Assembly (NCBI RefSeq): GCF_000524475.1
Contig: NZ_BAVQ01000083.1
Coordinates: forward strand, 1 to 64,000
Origin: Tomitella biformata AHU 1821
GTDB lineage: Bacteria > Actinomycetota > Actinomycetes > Mycobacteriales > Mycobacteriaceae
DNA length: 64,000 bases
Direction of reading: 5' to 3'
Below are positions 32,702-40,732 of the stretch, piece after piece. Position 1 is the stretch's first letter. Every line of letters begins with the position of its first letter. The translations under genes were made by a program, and so were the position numbers. The notes under the pieces were generated by a model. It saw only the letters and a list, made by a program, of their open reading frames with translations, searched no databases and was not told where the DNA came from.

Positions 32702-34054
32702 CTTCGTCCGCATCTCGGCGGGGGCGATCGCCCGGCACAGGTGATAGAGCACGATCACGGCGATGGTCCCCAGCGAGATGCCGGTCAGGGCGAACGAGTC
32801 GGTGATCTGCAGCGAGGTGTCGCCGATCGCCAAGATCAGCCCGGCCGCGACGGGCATGAGGTTGAGCGGGTTGCCGAAGTCGACGCCGTGCTCCATCCAG
32901 ATCTTGGCCCCGAGCAGCCCGATCATGCCGTAGAGCACCACCGTGATCCCCCCGAGCACCCCGCCCGGCGTCGCGGCGATGACGGCGCCGAATTTCGGTG
33001 AGCAGCCCAGCGCGATCGCCACCAGACCGGCCACCATATATGCGGCGGTGGAGTAGACCCGGGTGGCCGCCATCACCCCGATGTTCTCGGCGTAGGTGGT
33101 GGTGGGGGAGCCGCCGGCGGCGCTAGCCATGACGGTCGCGAGGCCGTCGGCGACGAGCGCGCGGCCCATCATCGGGTCGAGGTCCTCGCCGGTCATCTCG
33201 GCGACGGCCTTGACGTGGCCGGCATTCTCCGCGATCAGGGCGATCACGCCGGGGAGCACCAGGACGATGAACGTCAGGCTGAACGAGGGGGCGTGGATGC
33301 CGACGATCCCGTTGGCCGCATCCGACGTCGGCGGCAGGCCGAACCAGTCCGCGGCCCCCACACCGGTCCAGTCCACGCGGAAGTGCTCGGTGATCGCCCC
33401 GGCGTTGGGGTCGAACGAGGTGATCGTGCCGAGCCCGCGGTCCAAGATCCAGGACAAGGCGTAGCCGAAGAGCAGCGAGAGGAAGATCGCCATCCGGCCG
33501 AGGAAGCCGCGCAGCGCGACACTGGCGATGATCAGCGCCGCCATCACGGCCAGCGCCACCCACTGGTCCTGGGGCCAGTAGACGGTGGCCACGACGGGCG
33601 CGAGGTTGAAGCCGATGAGCATCACGACCGCGCCGGTGACCACTGGCGGCAGGATCTTCGCCAGGACGCCGCCGCCCAGGAAGTGGATCGCCAGGCCGAT
33701 CACGGCCAGCACCGCGCCGGCCACGAGGATCGAGCCGGTGACCTCGGCCGTCGTGCCGCCCTGCGCCCGGATCGCGGCGACCCCGCCGACGAAGGACGCG
33801 GACGTGCCCAGGTAGCTGGGGATCTTGCCCTTGACGACGAGCAGGAAGAACAGGGTGCAGAAGCCCGAGAACAGGATGGCCAGCTGCGGGTTGAGCCCCA
33901 TGATGATGGGGAAGACGAAGGTGGCGCCGAACATCGAGACGACGTGCTGGCCGCCGAGGCCGATGGTCCGGCCCCAGTTCAGCCGCTCGTTCGGGGCGAC
34001 GACCTCGCCCGGCAGGATATTCTTCCCATCCCCATGGATCTTCCAGATCGCCAT
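32639..34054 (-). CDS. uracil/xanthine-type nucleobase:cation symporter (NCS2), copy 2
   Basis: A 471-residue NCS2 permease nearly identical to copy 1 at 25054-26505 over most of its length, including GGQHVVSMFGATFVFP, ENAGHVKAVAEMTGEDLDP and GGSPTTTYAENIGVMA. Differences cluster in the extracellular-type loop near ILDRGLGTITSFDPNAG and at the C-terminus. The ATG at 34054 (MAIWKIHGDG) follows GGGAAGGCG. The duplication probably widens substrate range (uracil, thymine, barbiturate) or dosage. It ends inside the TauE-like gene on the other strand. Confidence 0.9.
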   Translation of the reverse strand: MAIWKIHGDGKNILPGEVVAPNERLNWGRTIGLGGQHVVSMFGATFVFPIIMGLNPQLAILFSGFCTLFFLLVVKGKIPSYLGTSASFVGGVAAIRAQGGTTAEVTGSILVAGAVLAVIGLAIHFLGGGVLAKILPPVVTGAVVMLIGFNLAPVVATVYWPQDQWVALAVMAALIIASVALRGFLGRMAIFLSLLFGYALSWILDRGLGTITSFDPNAGAITEHFRVDWTGVGAADWFGLPPTSDAANGIVGIHAPSFSLTFIVLVLPGVIALIAENAGHVKAVAEMTGEDLDPMMGRALVADGLATVMASAAGGSPTTTYAENIGVMAATRVYSTAAYMVAGLVAIALGCSPKFGAVIAATPGGVLGGITVVLYGMIGLLGAKIWMEHGVDFGNPLNLMPVAAGLILAIGDTSLQITDSFALTGISLGTIAVIVLYHLCRAIAPAEMRTKSPERQPAGEAESRDRHRDPQ

Positions 34055-34329
34055 CAAACGCCTTCCCAGTCGGCCTTTGGCGCTGTCGGTTCTGGAGTCA
34101 TTGTGGCGCATGAGTTCCGGGGCTGGGGGCGTCCTGGGGAATAACAAACTCGCAGTGGGGGCGGATTGGAGATCCCGACCGCACCCTGCTTCGTGGGTGC
34201 GCATTTCATGCTTGCAGATGATGGATGTTACGTGCAATATCAGTCTGATTTCCGTATGGTTGGTGATGCTGCACACGGAGTGGATGCCGCTCGCAATGAG
34301 CGGTCGCCGGAGCATTGGAGATGGGGACA

Positions 34330-34722
34330 ATGGCCACAAGCCTGCTGACGCACGCGAGCGAGGAGACAACTCGGCTCAGGACAGACCAAGTTGTCGAATA
34401 CCTGCTTGGACACTTCGGGCCGACCTACACCGCCTACATCGCGAACTCTCGGAGCCGTGCGATGCCGGCGCGCTGGGCGCTGGCGCCTGGTCAGCCGAAC
34501 CGAGTGGAGCCGGCCTTAGACAAGGTGCGACGTCTTCGTGCGGCGCACACGGTGGCGGTCGCCATCGAGAAGGCCGAGAACGACCAGGTTGCTCGCGCGT
34601 GGTTGATAGCGGGCAACCCGAGGATCGGGGGCCGGACCCCCGCGGAGTTGATCCGCGATGACGATCTTCCCAAGGTCTTCGCTGCCGCTGAGGCCTTCTT
34701 GGAGGGGACCTACTCAGCGTGA
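34330..34722 (+). CDS. DUF2384-type antitoxin of a RES toxin pair
   Basis: A 130-residue protein. The C-terminal half (VAIEKAENDQVARAWLIAGN, then PRIGGRTPAELI and FLEGTYSA) fits the DUF2384/MbcA-ParS toxin-binding domain. That domain pairs with RES-domain toxins. The N-terminal part lacks a clear full Xre HTH and is shorter than usual. The ATG at 34330 has GGAG/GGGGACA upstream; an ATG at 34321 is also in frame. It precedes the RES gene by about 80 bases, the standard antitoxin-toxin order. Confidence 0.7.
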   Translation: MATSLLTHASEETTRLRTDQVVEYLLGHFGPTYTAYIANSRSRAMPARWALAPGQPNRVEPALDKVRRLRAAHTVAVAIEKAENDQVARAWLIAGNPRIGGRTPAELIRDDDLPKVFAAAEAFLEGTYSA

Positions 34723-34803
34723 CGCACTGCGCGGGCGGAGCGTTGTCCGACGTGTGACCTATGCTCTGCGCACTTGGTGGGACGGGTAGATAGGGGGCTG
34801 TGG

Positions 34804-35592
34804 ATGGGCGGAGGTGACGACAGGATCTGCGCGCGCACGGGACTGCTGCTCCAATCTGGCAGCGGGCGGAGGGTTTCGCGCATCGCGCAGAGCCGGTTCG
34901 GTGCGCTCAATCCTCCGCAGCGGCCTGTACAGGGTCCTCGGGACGGGTGGGGGCGGTGGGACGTACCCGGACATCGCACCGTGTATGCCGCAGAGGATGA
35001 GGTCGCAGCGTTTTCGGAGGTGATCAACTACATTGAGCCCCGATTGCCGAGTATCCCGATGGCTGACCTTTTCGACGACGTGTCGGCCGTCGACTCGGAG
35101 ACCTTGGACGCACAGATATACAGCGAGTTGCCCACTCATGGATCGATGCCGGTGCGGTCGATCTCCAAGGGCTGGCGCGACGCCCGGAGCAGTTACACAC
35201 TCTCTCTGCCGGCAGCGGGGTGGTTCGTCGATGTGACGGCTTCTGCCAGTGTCGCGATAATCGGTCAGGCATTGGAATCGCCACTGCAGAAATGCGGGGT
35301 GGACCAATTGACCCTCGGCGAGATCACCGGCTCGCTGGACAAGGACGTCACGACAACGATTGCCTCGTGGCTCCACGGCGCAGTTCTCGACGACGGCTCG
35401 CTTCCCCACGGGATCACGTACAGATCAAAGTGGGGCGCGGAATGGAGAACGTGGGCGATTTGGCTGCGAGAGATGGATGCGGGGCTCGAGTCGACTGAGG
35501 AGCCCACGAAATCGTTGATGCAGGACAGCATCGGTGCGCATAGCCGGCCATTGATTGAGGCGGCGATTCTGCGCAACATGCGTGTCTACTAG
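34804..35592 (+). CDS. RES-domain toxin-like protein
   Basis: A 262-residue RES-domain protein. RFGALNPPQR, GRWDVPGHRTVYAAEDEVAAFSEVI and, near the C-terminus, GITYRSKWGAEWRTWAIW correspond to the RES signature. Members such as MbcT and ParT degrade NAD+ or ADP-ribosylate targets and are neutralised by DUF2384 antitoxins. The conserved Arg, Tyr and Glu of the active site appear present. It is longer than a minimal toxin. It ends tail-to-tail with jetD, sharing CTAG (35589-35592). Confidence 0.7.
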   Translation: MGGGDDRICARTGLLLQSGSGRRVSRIAQSRFGALNPPQRPVQGPRDGWGRWDVPGHRTVYAAEDEVAAFSEVINYIEPRLPSIPMADLFDDVSAVDSETLDAQIYSELPTHGSMPVRSISKGWRDARSSYTLSLPAAGWFVDVTASASVAIIGQALESPLQKCGVDQLTLGEITGSLDKDVTTTIASWLHGAVLDDGSLPHGITYRSKWGAEWRTWAIWLREMDAGLESTEEPTKSLMQDSIGAHSRPLIEAAILRNMRVY

Positions 35593-36731
35593 GTCGTGCT
35601 GATTGCACCTGGCGTAGCAAGCCTCTCCAGCGCCCACGGCCACGGTACCCGCTCCTGCTCCAGCCGCAGCGACCCTTCCCGAATCACTGCCAGCGCCGCG
35701 CGTTCCTCAACCGTCAGCATCGTCAACTCACCGATAGCGGGGGACTCCTCGGTCACGGCCAACTCCAGCCAGGCCTCCAGGGTCTCGCGGTCCATCAGCA
35801 GGCTCTCGACCCCGGGTAGGTGATGGCGCAGCCGATCCAGGATCGCGAAGCCGTGGCTGTCGAGGTCGCCCCAGTACTGCACCCGAACTTCGTGCATCCA
35901 CTCCAACCCAGCCAGTTCGGACACCGAATAGCCGCGGCCGTGCAGGGCGACGGCGCCCGTGAGGTCCGGCAGGGCGTGCAGCCCCTCCTGGTTCTCGAGT
36001 ATCAGCACGCGGGCGGGCCGCAAGTCCAGCACCGCGAGCTCGTCGAGGGAGGTGTCGAAGATCCGGGGCGCGCCAGGCAGCAGCGCGCGGTCGCACACGG
36101 CGATCCGCCGCATCGTCGGCAACCCTCGGACACCCAGGTCCATCTCGCCGCGCACGCCGGTGAGCAGCGACTCGAGCAATCCCCGGTGGCGGCCAATCCA
36201 CTTGGTGTCCACCCCGGGTACGGGCAGCTGCCGGATGTACCAGCCGGAGTCGGGGTGCTCGGTCAGCCATGTCAGCGCGGCGAGCAGCCGTGCGAAGTCG
36301 GGCTCGGTCAGCGACTCCCACTTGCCGACGGCGGCCGCGGCGGCGGGGCGCAGACCATCGGCGCGTCCGGCCAGCAAGCGGTCGAGCCGGGACTTTGCAC
36401 TCAGCCAGCTGGTGGAAGCACGTGCGGCGGAGGCGATCACGTCGGGCCCGGACAACAGCACCCGGACGGGGATGTCCTGGCTACCGTAGTTGGCCCAGCG
36501 CCGCGTCTCCCACTCCACCGTGCCGGCCCCGGCGTAGGACTGCCACGTGCGGACCCATGCGACGACGGCGTCGAACCCGGCGTGCACCTGGGCCTCGGTG
36601 GGCGGCTTGAGGGAGATCGACAGTGAATCATCCTGTGCTGCAGCGGGATCGACGAGCCATCCGCTACGGCGTCGGCGATACGCGGTGGCGGCGCGCTCGG
36701 CGACCGCGGTGGGCGGCAGGCAGGTGCTCAC
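35589..36731 (-). CDS. jetD: Wadjet system protein JetD (DUF3322-DUF2220, Toprim nuclease)
   Basis: A 380-residue JetD-like protein of normal length. The N-terminal DUF3322 part has WARTW-type sequence and WVRTWQSYAGAGTVEWETR. The C-terminal Toprim DUF2220 part has ILENQEGLHALPDL with E246, YWGDLDSHGFAILDRL with D289 and D291, and RLEQERVPW near 356. JetD is the nuclease that cuts plasmid DNA after loop extrusion by the JetABC SMC complex. The GTG start overlaps the jetC fragment stop (GTGA, 36728-36731). jetA, jetB and most of jetC are missing, so it is probably non-functional as a system. Confidence 0.85.
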   Translation of the reverse strand: MSTCLPPTAVAERAATAYRRRRSGWLVDPAAAQDDSLSISLKPPTEAQVHAGFDAVVAWVRTWQSYAGAGTVEWETRRWANYGSQDIPVRVLLSGPDVIASAARASTSWLSAKSRLDRLLAGRADGLRPAAAAAVGKWESLTEPDFARLLAALTWLTEHPDSGWYIRQLPVPGVDTKWIGRHRGLLESLLTGVRGEMDLGVRGLPTMRRIAVCDRALLPGAPRIFDTSLDELAVLDLRPARVLILENQEGLHALPDLTGAVALHGRGYSVSELAGLEWMHEVRVQYWGDLDSHGFAILDRLRHHLPGVESLLMDRETLEAWLELAVTEESPAIGELTMLTVEERAALAVIREGSLRLEQERVPWPWALERLATPGAISTT

Positions 36732-37190
36732 AGCCCGCCGCCCAGATCCTCGAACGGCACCAGGTTCAGATGCGAGCTGCGCGAGTCCTCGTTGTGCACC
36801 GACGCGGCCCCGCCGATGTAGTCCTCCAGCGTGGAGAGCAGCTTGAGCGGGGTGGCCAGCATCATGTGAAAGCCGAAGAGCGCGAACACATCCAGTGCGC
36901 GGCGGGTGTAGGCGGCGTCGGCGCGGTCGAAGGCCTCGTCGAGGATCACGGTGCCGTAGCTCGGCAGCTCCTCGCCGGCGGCCGCCAGCTGATAGCGCAG
37001 CGCCGCGGCCAGGCAGAAGAACACGAGCTTCTGCGCCTGGCCGCCGGAGAGCCCGGAGCTGGAGTCGTGGAAGTTCACGTCCACCCCCTCGTCGTCGACC
37101 TCCACGCCGATGAAGCTCACGTGCAGGCGGGTGTCGAGCACCTGGATCCGCCACCGCTGGTCGGCGGGCTCGCCGGAGCCTAGGCGGTCC
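36728..37190 (-). pseudogene. jetC: jetC remnant, C-terminal ATPase head only
   Basis: Only the last ~150 residues of a JetC/MukB-like SMC ATPase survive. They include QVLDTRLHVSF, the ABC signature SSGLSGGQAQKLVFFCLAAALRY, Walker B TVILDEAFDRADAAY, and LATPLKLLSTLEDY. A full JetC exceeds 1000 residues and needs its Walker A and coiled coils. The resemblance fades around 37190, and the next gene's terminator starts at 37288, so the deletion end lies between them. With no Walker A the fragment cannot hydrolyse ATP. Confidence 0.85.
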
Positions 37191-37272
37191 TGGCTCCTCT
37201 CGCGGTTCGGCGGATGGCCTGATCGTTCCAGCTGGCCGGGCCGCGTGGCGTTGGGGCTGAGATCCCGGGTTA

Positions 37273-37288
37273 GGCGGGACGACCCGCC
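37273..37288 (-). terminator. short GC hairpin after the SIMPL gene
   Basis: GGCGGG-ACGA-CCCGCC lies 2 bases past the stop codon of the SIMPL gene. It also marks the right-hand limit of the jetC deletion. Confidence 0.55.
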
Positions 37289-37290
37289 GT

Positions 37291-37971
37291 TTAGGTTGTT
37301 GCCTCGAATCGTGCGTCGACATCCACCGCGACGCGCAGCCGCTCAGGCCGCAGGTTGGGCCCGTCGCCGGCGGGCATGGAGTCGCTGGCCATCATCATCC
37401 GGGCCTGCCCCATCTGCGGAGTGGGGTTGGACGAGACGCCCAGCATTCCGGGGTCGGCCAGCGCGATGACGTGCATTGCCTTGAGCCCCAAGCCATTAGC
37501 ATAGGCGTCCGCCTTGGCGGTGGCGTCGTGCAGGGCGAGCTTGCGCACCCGGGACTGGGCCTTTGCGCGGGCGGTGCGGGTCAGCTTCCACTGGAGATGG
37601 CCGACTTCCACGCCCGCGATCTCGGCGGCGTCGTCCACGAATTGCCCGACGGCGTCCAACCCCGAGAACGTGGCCACGAGCCCCGCGGAGGACTGGTAGA
37701 GCCATGGCTGCACCGAGCCGTCCTGGCTGTATGGGCGGTGGCGCGAGTGCTGCACCTGATCCAGGCTCCAGCGGCGCAGGGGTCCGTCGGCCAGTTGGTC
37801 GAGGGTGGTCAGCAGTGCCGTGAGCGCGTGGATGGCCGTCGAGGATTGGTCCGCGGCAGCCTCTCGGCTAGGTCCGTCGCTCGCCACCCGCAGGTGCACG
37901 GCGCAGCGGTTGGGCGCGAACTCGCGCGTGGCGTGGCCGGTGACGGTGATGATGACGCGAGTAGATGCCAT
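37291..37971 (-). CDS. SIMPL-domain (DUF541) protein
   Basis: A 226-residue SIMPL/DUF541 protein. ITVTGHATREFAPNRCAVHLRVASDG at the N-terminus is the typical opening strand pair. The central QTRLASEV-like part and the conserved ARxKAQxRVRKLALHDATAKADAYANGLGL helix follow, then a C-terminal strand (LRVAVDVDARF). Unlike many family members it has no signal peptide, so it is probably cytoplasmic. The family forms ring oligomers of unclear role, linked in places to oxidative stress. It lies between the Wadjet remnant and the FUSC gene. Confidence 0.8.
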   Translation of the reverse strand: MASTRVIITVTGHATREFAPNRCAVHLRVASDGPSREAAADQSSTAIHALTALLTTLDQLADGPLRRWSLDQVQHSRHRPYSQDGSVQPWLYQSSAGLVATFSGLDAVGQFVDDAAEIAGVEVGHLQWKLTRTARAKAQSRVRKLALHDATAKADAYANGLGLKAMHVIALADPGMLGVSSNPTPQMGQARMMMASDSMPAGDGPNLRPERLRVAVDVDARFEATT

Positions 37972-37996
37972 GGCTGCAGTTTCCCACGCCCGACGT

Positions 37997-39070
37997 TCAG
38001 GCCGGGGAGATGTGCTGCCGATCGGCCATGGAGATGGTTATGGCCGCGACGAGGACGCCGATAACGACCCCGATAGCGGTGTCCGCCACCCGGCTGACCG
38101 CCATCTCCGTCGTCATCTGGCCCGCCAAGCTGATCATCAACAACGCCATCGGAGTGATCGCGGCGGTGGCTAGCGCGTAGTTCTTCAGCACGAAGAGCTC
38201 GGTGAACACCTGGAGCGCGATGATCACGACGACGGTCGGCCAGAACCCGAGCCCCAAGGCGATCAGCGCGATTGCGACCACCGCGCCCACCACATTGCCG
38301 AGCAGCCGCTGGATGGCGCGCTCGACGGTGCTGGCAAAGGTCACGGACTGCATCGCGGCGACGGCGCCCATCGTCGCCCACAGCGGATGCTGCAGGCCGA
38401 TGGCCAGGGATGCCCATCCGGCGAGGGCCGACGCGGCAAGGATACGAGCGCCTGCCCCGAGCATTTCAGCCGAGCGCAACCGGGTGAATCCCTCACTCAG
38501 CCATGGGGTTCTGGCGGTATCGGCCACTCGGGTCACTGGGACGACGGCTATCAGCAAGCCGAGCAGCACGCCGATCGCGGTGGCCAGAACTGCGCGCGGG
38601 AGGCTGTCCGCGACCGATGCCGCTGCGGCGGAGAAGACCACGACCACGGCACCGGGTCCGAAGATCCGCAGGCTGGTCAGCACCCACACCGCCAATCCGG
38701 CCGCGGCGGACAGCGCCGCAATCTGCAGGAGCATCGGGGTGGAGCCGAGCAACGCGCCCAGCAGCACGCCGGCCAACACGAACCCGCCGGCGATCGCCAC
38801 CTTTCCGGCCCGGCGCAGGTAGGGCTCTTGCCGTGCGAAGGCCGAGGCGATGGCGCCCAGCGCCGCGAGCGCGGCCAATTGAGGTTGGCCCAGTGCGCCG
38901 CCGACCACAAGGGCCAACCCGGTCGCGATCCCCACTCGCACCGCGGGATCGAACGCCGTGGCCGAGGGGCGCATCCGAAATGCCGCCCGCCAGGTGTTTG
39001 GCGCCCAGGAGTGGCCCAGTGCGGTCTGGGTGTGCGCCAGGTGTGTGCGGATCGGTGCGGTATTGCCCAT
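37997..39070 (-). CDS. FUSC/aromatic-acid-exporter-type membrane protein
   Basis: A 357-residue membrane protein with about ten spans in two blocks (residues 45-170 and 215-350), matching FUSC/YccS-like or aromatic acid exporter proteins. PLWATMGAVAAMQSVTFASTVERAIQRLLGNVVGAVVA is the hallmark FUSC motif. ATG 39070 is preferred to 39088 because the latter lies within the putative MarR operator. It is divergent from a MarR gene, the usual arrangement for a drug- or acid-induced exporter. Confidence 0.75.
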   Translation of the reverse strand: MGNTAPIRTHLAHTQTALGHSWAPNTWRAAFRMRPSATAFDPAVRVGIATGLALVVGGALGQPQLAALAALGAIASAFARQEPYLRRAGKVAIAGGFVLAGVLLGALLGSTPMLLQIAALSAAAGLAVWVLTSLRIFGPGAVVVVFSAAAASVADSLPRAVLATAIGVLLGLLIAVVPVTRVADTARTPWLSEGFTRLRSAEMLGAGARILAASALAGWASLAIGLQHPLWATMGAVAAMQSVTFASTVERAIQRLLGNVVGAVVAIALIALGLGFWPTVVVIIALQVFTELFVLKNYALATAAITPMALLMISLAGQMTTEMAVSRVADTAIGVVIGVLVAAITISMADRQHISPA

Positions 39071-39078
39071 TTCCACAT

Positions 39079-39108
39079 AGTACTTCATGAGTAAAGTACT
39101 TGTGAAGT
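39079..39108. promoter_or_regulatory. double MarR-type operator in divergent promoter
   Basis: Two overlapping inverted repeats are present. AGTACTT-N8-AAGTACT spans 39079-39100 and ACTT-GTG-AAGT spans 39098-39108. They sit in the 50-base gap between the FUSC gene and the MarR gene, whose start follows 12 bases later. This AT-rich symmetry stands out in GC-rich DNA and fits MarR binding with control of both genes. Confidence 0.6.
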
Positions 39109-39120
39109 ATCCTGTGAGGC

Positions 39121-39618
39121 ATGGAACCCGACTTCATCGACGCCGTGCTTGGCGAATGGGCGCTGACCTACCCCGACATCGACACGGAGCCGGTGGAGGT
39201 GGTCGGGCGGATCGCCCGCATCAGTGCCCTGATGCTCCACGACCTCGACCGCGCGCTGGTGCCGGCCGGTATATCGCGAGCGGAGTTCGAGGTGCTCGGC
39301 GCGTTGGCGCGCAGTGGGGAGGCGCTACGCGCCAGCGAGGTCACCTCGTTGACGATGGTCAGCGGCGCCGCGACCACCAAGCACGCGGATCGGCTGGTCA
39401 AGCTGGGCCTGCTGGAACGGTGCCGCTGGGAGCCCGACGGCCGGGTGGTGCTCCTCGAGATCACCGCCGCCGGCCGGGCGTTGGTGGACGCGGAGTTCCC
39501 AGCTCGGGTCGACCGTGACAGCCGCCTGCTCCATGGTCTTGACGAGCAGGAGCGACACACACTCATTCGTCTGTTGCGGCAGGTGACCGCGAATGCGGAG
39601 GCGGCGGCGCGGCGCTGA
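39121..39618 (+). CDS. MarR-family regulator
   Basis: A 165-residue winged-helix protein. The DNA-binding core is AEFEVLGALARSGEALRASEV, then TMVSGAATTKHADRLVKLGLLERC, with the wing RWEPDGRVVLLEITAAGRALV. MarR proteins usually repress a divergent exporter and release on binding an aromatic ligand. The adjacent FUSC gene and the double operator at 39079-39108 support that. Confidence 0.9.
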   Translation: MEPDFIDAVLGEWALTYPDIDTEPVEVVGRIARISALMLHDLDRALVPAGISRAEFEVLGALARSGEALRASEVTSLTMVSGAATTKHADRLVKLGLLERCRWEPDGRVVLLEITAAGRALVDAEFPARVDRDSRLLHGLDEQERHTLIRLLRQVTANAEAAARR

Positions 39619-39740
39619 GCGTGTCGATGGCCGACTGGTAGATGCCGCGCTGCTGCACGGCGTCGGGCAGCATCTCCGGATCATCGACGCGCTCGGACAC
39701 CTTGCACAGGCCGTGCCGCGGCGGCAGAGCTGGAAAAGAG

Positions 39741-39780
39741 GACGCGGACGGGACGGCAGAGTCGCCGCCCCGCCCGCGTC
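39741..39780 (-). terminator. hairpin terminator after the tyrosine phosphatase gene
   Basis: GACGCGGACGGGACGGC and GTCGCCGCCCCGCCCGCGTC pair with a few mismatches around an AGA loop, 30 bases beyond the phosphatase stop. The flanking 39619-39740 holds no convincing gene. One minus-strand frame there reads CKVSERVDDPEMLPDAVQQR and may be a decayed C-terminus. Confidence 0.65.
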
Positions 39781-39809
39781 TTGACGAGCTTGGTACTTGA
39801 GAAGCCGGG

Positions 39810-40664
39810 CTACTTGAGCAGCTTGGCCTTGAGCGCGTCGAGGGTGCCCTGGTCGATGCCGAGGCCGTCGCGCACGTACGTGTCGAAGTCGCCGTAGATC
39901 CGGTCGACGGCGTTGAACGACGCGTTGAGCCAGGCGGTCTGCGCGGCGTCGGGGTTGCCGAAGGCGTCGTTGGTGGCGAGGAAGTCGGCGTTGACGCCAT
40001 CGCGTGAGACGCCCAGGACGGTCAGCAGGATGGCGGAGCCCCAGCCAGTGCGATCCTTGCCGGCCGTGCAGTGGAAGACGGTGGCGCCGTTCGTGGTGGC
40101 GATGGTGCGCAGCAGTTCGCCGTAGGCGGCATTCGCACTGTGCAGGTTGGTCATCACCGGGTACAGCATCGCCTCGCCGACGAGCCCGAACGTCGACGGC
40201 TGCAGGTTGGTGCCGCCGGAGGTCACGTCGAACAGCCCGTGGCCCAACGTGATTGGCAGGGGTTCATTGGTCTGGCCGCCCTGCAGGCCCGCGAGGACGT
40301 CGGCGACCTGGAAGTAGACCTCGCCCGGCAGCACATCCGGCTTGTCCTGGCGTTCGCTGGCGTCACGCAGGTCGATCACCGTGGTGACGTTGCCGTCGAG
40401 CAGAGTCTGATGGTCTTGCGGCGTCATCCCGCTCATATCGCCCGAGCGATAGACCAGGCCCGAGCGGACGGTGCGGCCGTCCTGGGTCTGCGCGCCGCCG
40501 ATGTCGCGGAAGTTGAAGACGTTGCCGGGGGAGATCGAAGCGGGGTCAGCGCTGGCGATCGCGGGGGACAGGGAGACGGCCAGGCCGAACGCCATGGCCG
40601 CGACGGCCGCGCCACGCAGACTGCGGGCGAGGGTGGTCGATCGGGAATTACGTGCCGAGGTCAA
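39810..40664 (-). CDS. secreted tyrosine-protein phosphatase
   Basis: A 284-residue protein. A TTG start at 40664 is chosen because AAAGGAG precedes it at proper spacing. An N-terminal basic then hydrophobic signal peptide ends in IASA-DP (about 38-41). The mature part is a Y_phosphatase3/PtpB-like fold: VFNFRDIGG near 50, then the P-loop HCTAGKDRTG with nucleophile C199 and R205. Related secreted phosphatases act outside the cytoplasm on phosphotyrosine or phosphoinositides. It is monocistronic, with its own terminator. Confidence 0.85.
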   Translation of the reverse strand: MTSARNSRSTTLARSLRGAAVAAMAFGLAVSLSPAIASADPASISPGNVFNFRDIGGAQTQDGRTVRSGLVYRSGDMSGMTPQDHQTLLDGNVTTVIDLRDASERQDKPDVLPGEVYFQVADVLAGLQGGQTNEPLPITLGHGLFDVTSGGTNLQPSTFGLVGEAMLYPVMTNLHSANAAYGELLRTIATTNGATVFHCTAGKDRTGWGSAILLTVLGVSRDGVNADFLATNDAFGNPDAAQTAWLNASFNAVDRIYGDFDTYVRDGLGIDQGTLDALKAKLLK

Positions 40665-40732
40665 TGGGGCTCCTTTGGTCAAGCGCGATGATCTCACAGT
40701 TGATCGCATTCGGAAGAACCGTGGCTTGGGGA

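Noticed and set aside
36728-37141. Small standalone ABC ATPase
   Set aside because: It has signature and Walker B motifs but no Walker A, and matches the end of an SMC-like JetC; it is a truncated remnant.
35589-37322. A single 577-codon gene covering jetD and the jetC fragment region
   Set aside because: Its first 200 codons are an Arg/Pro-rich shadow of the jetC frame. True jetD begins at the GTG at 36731.
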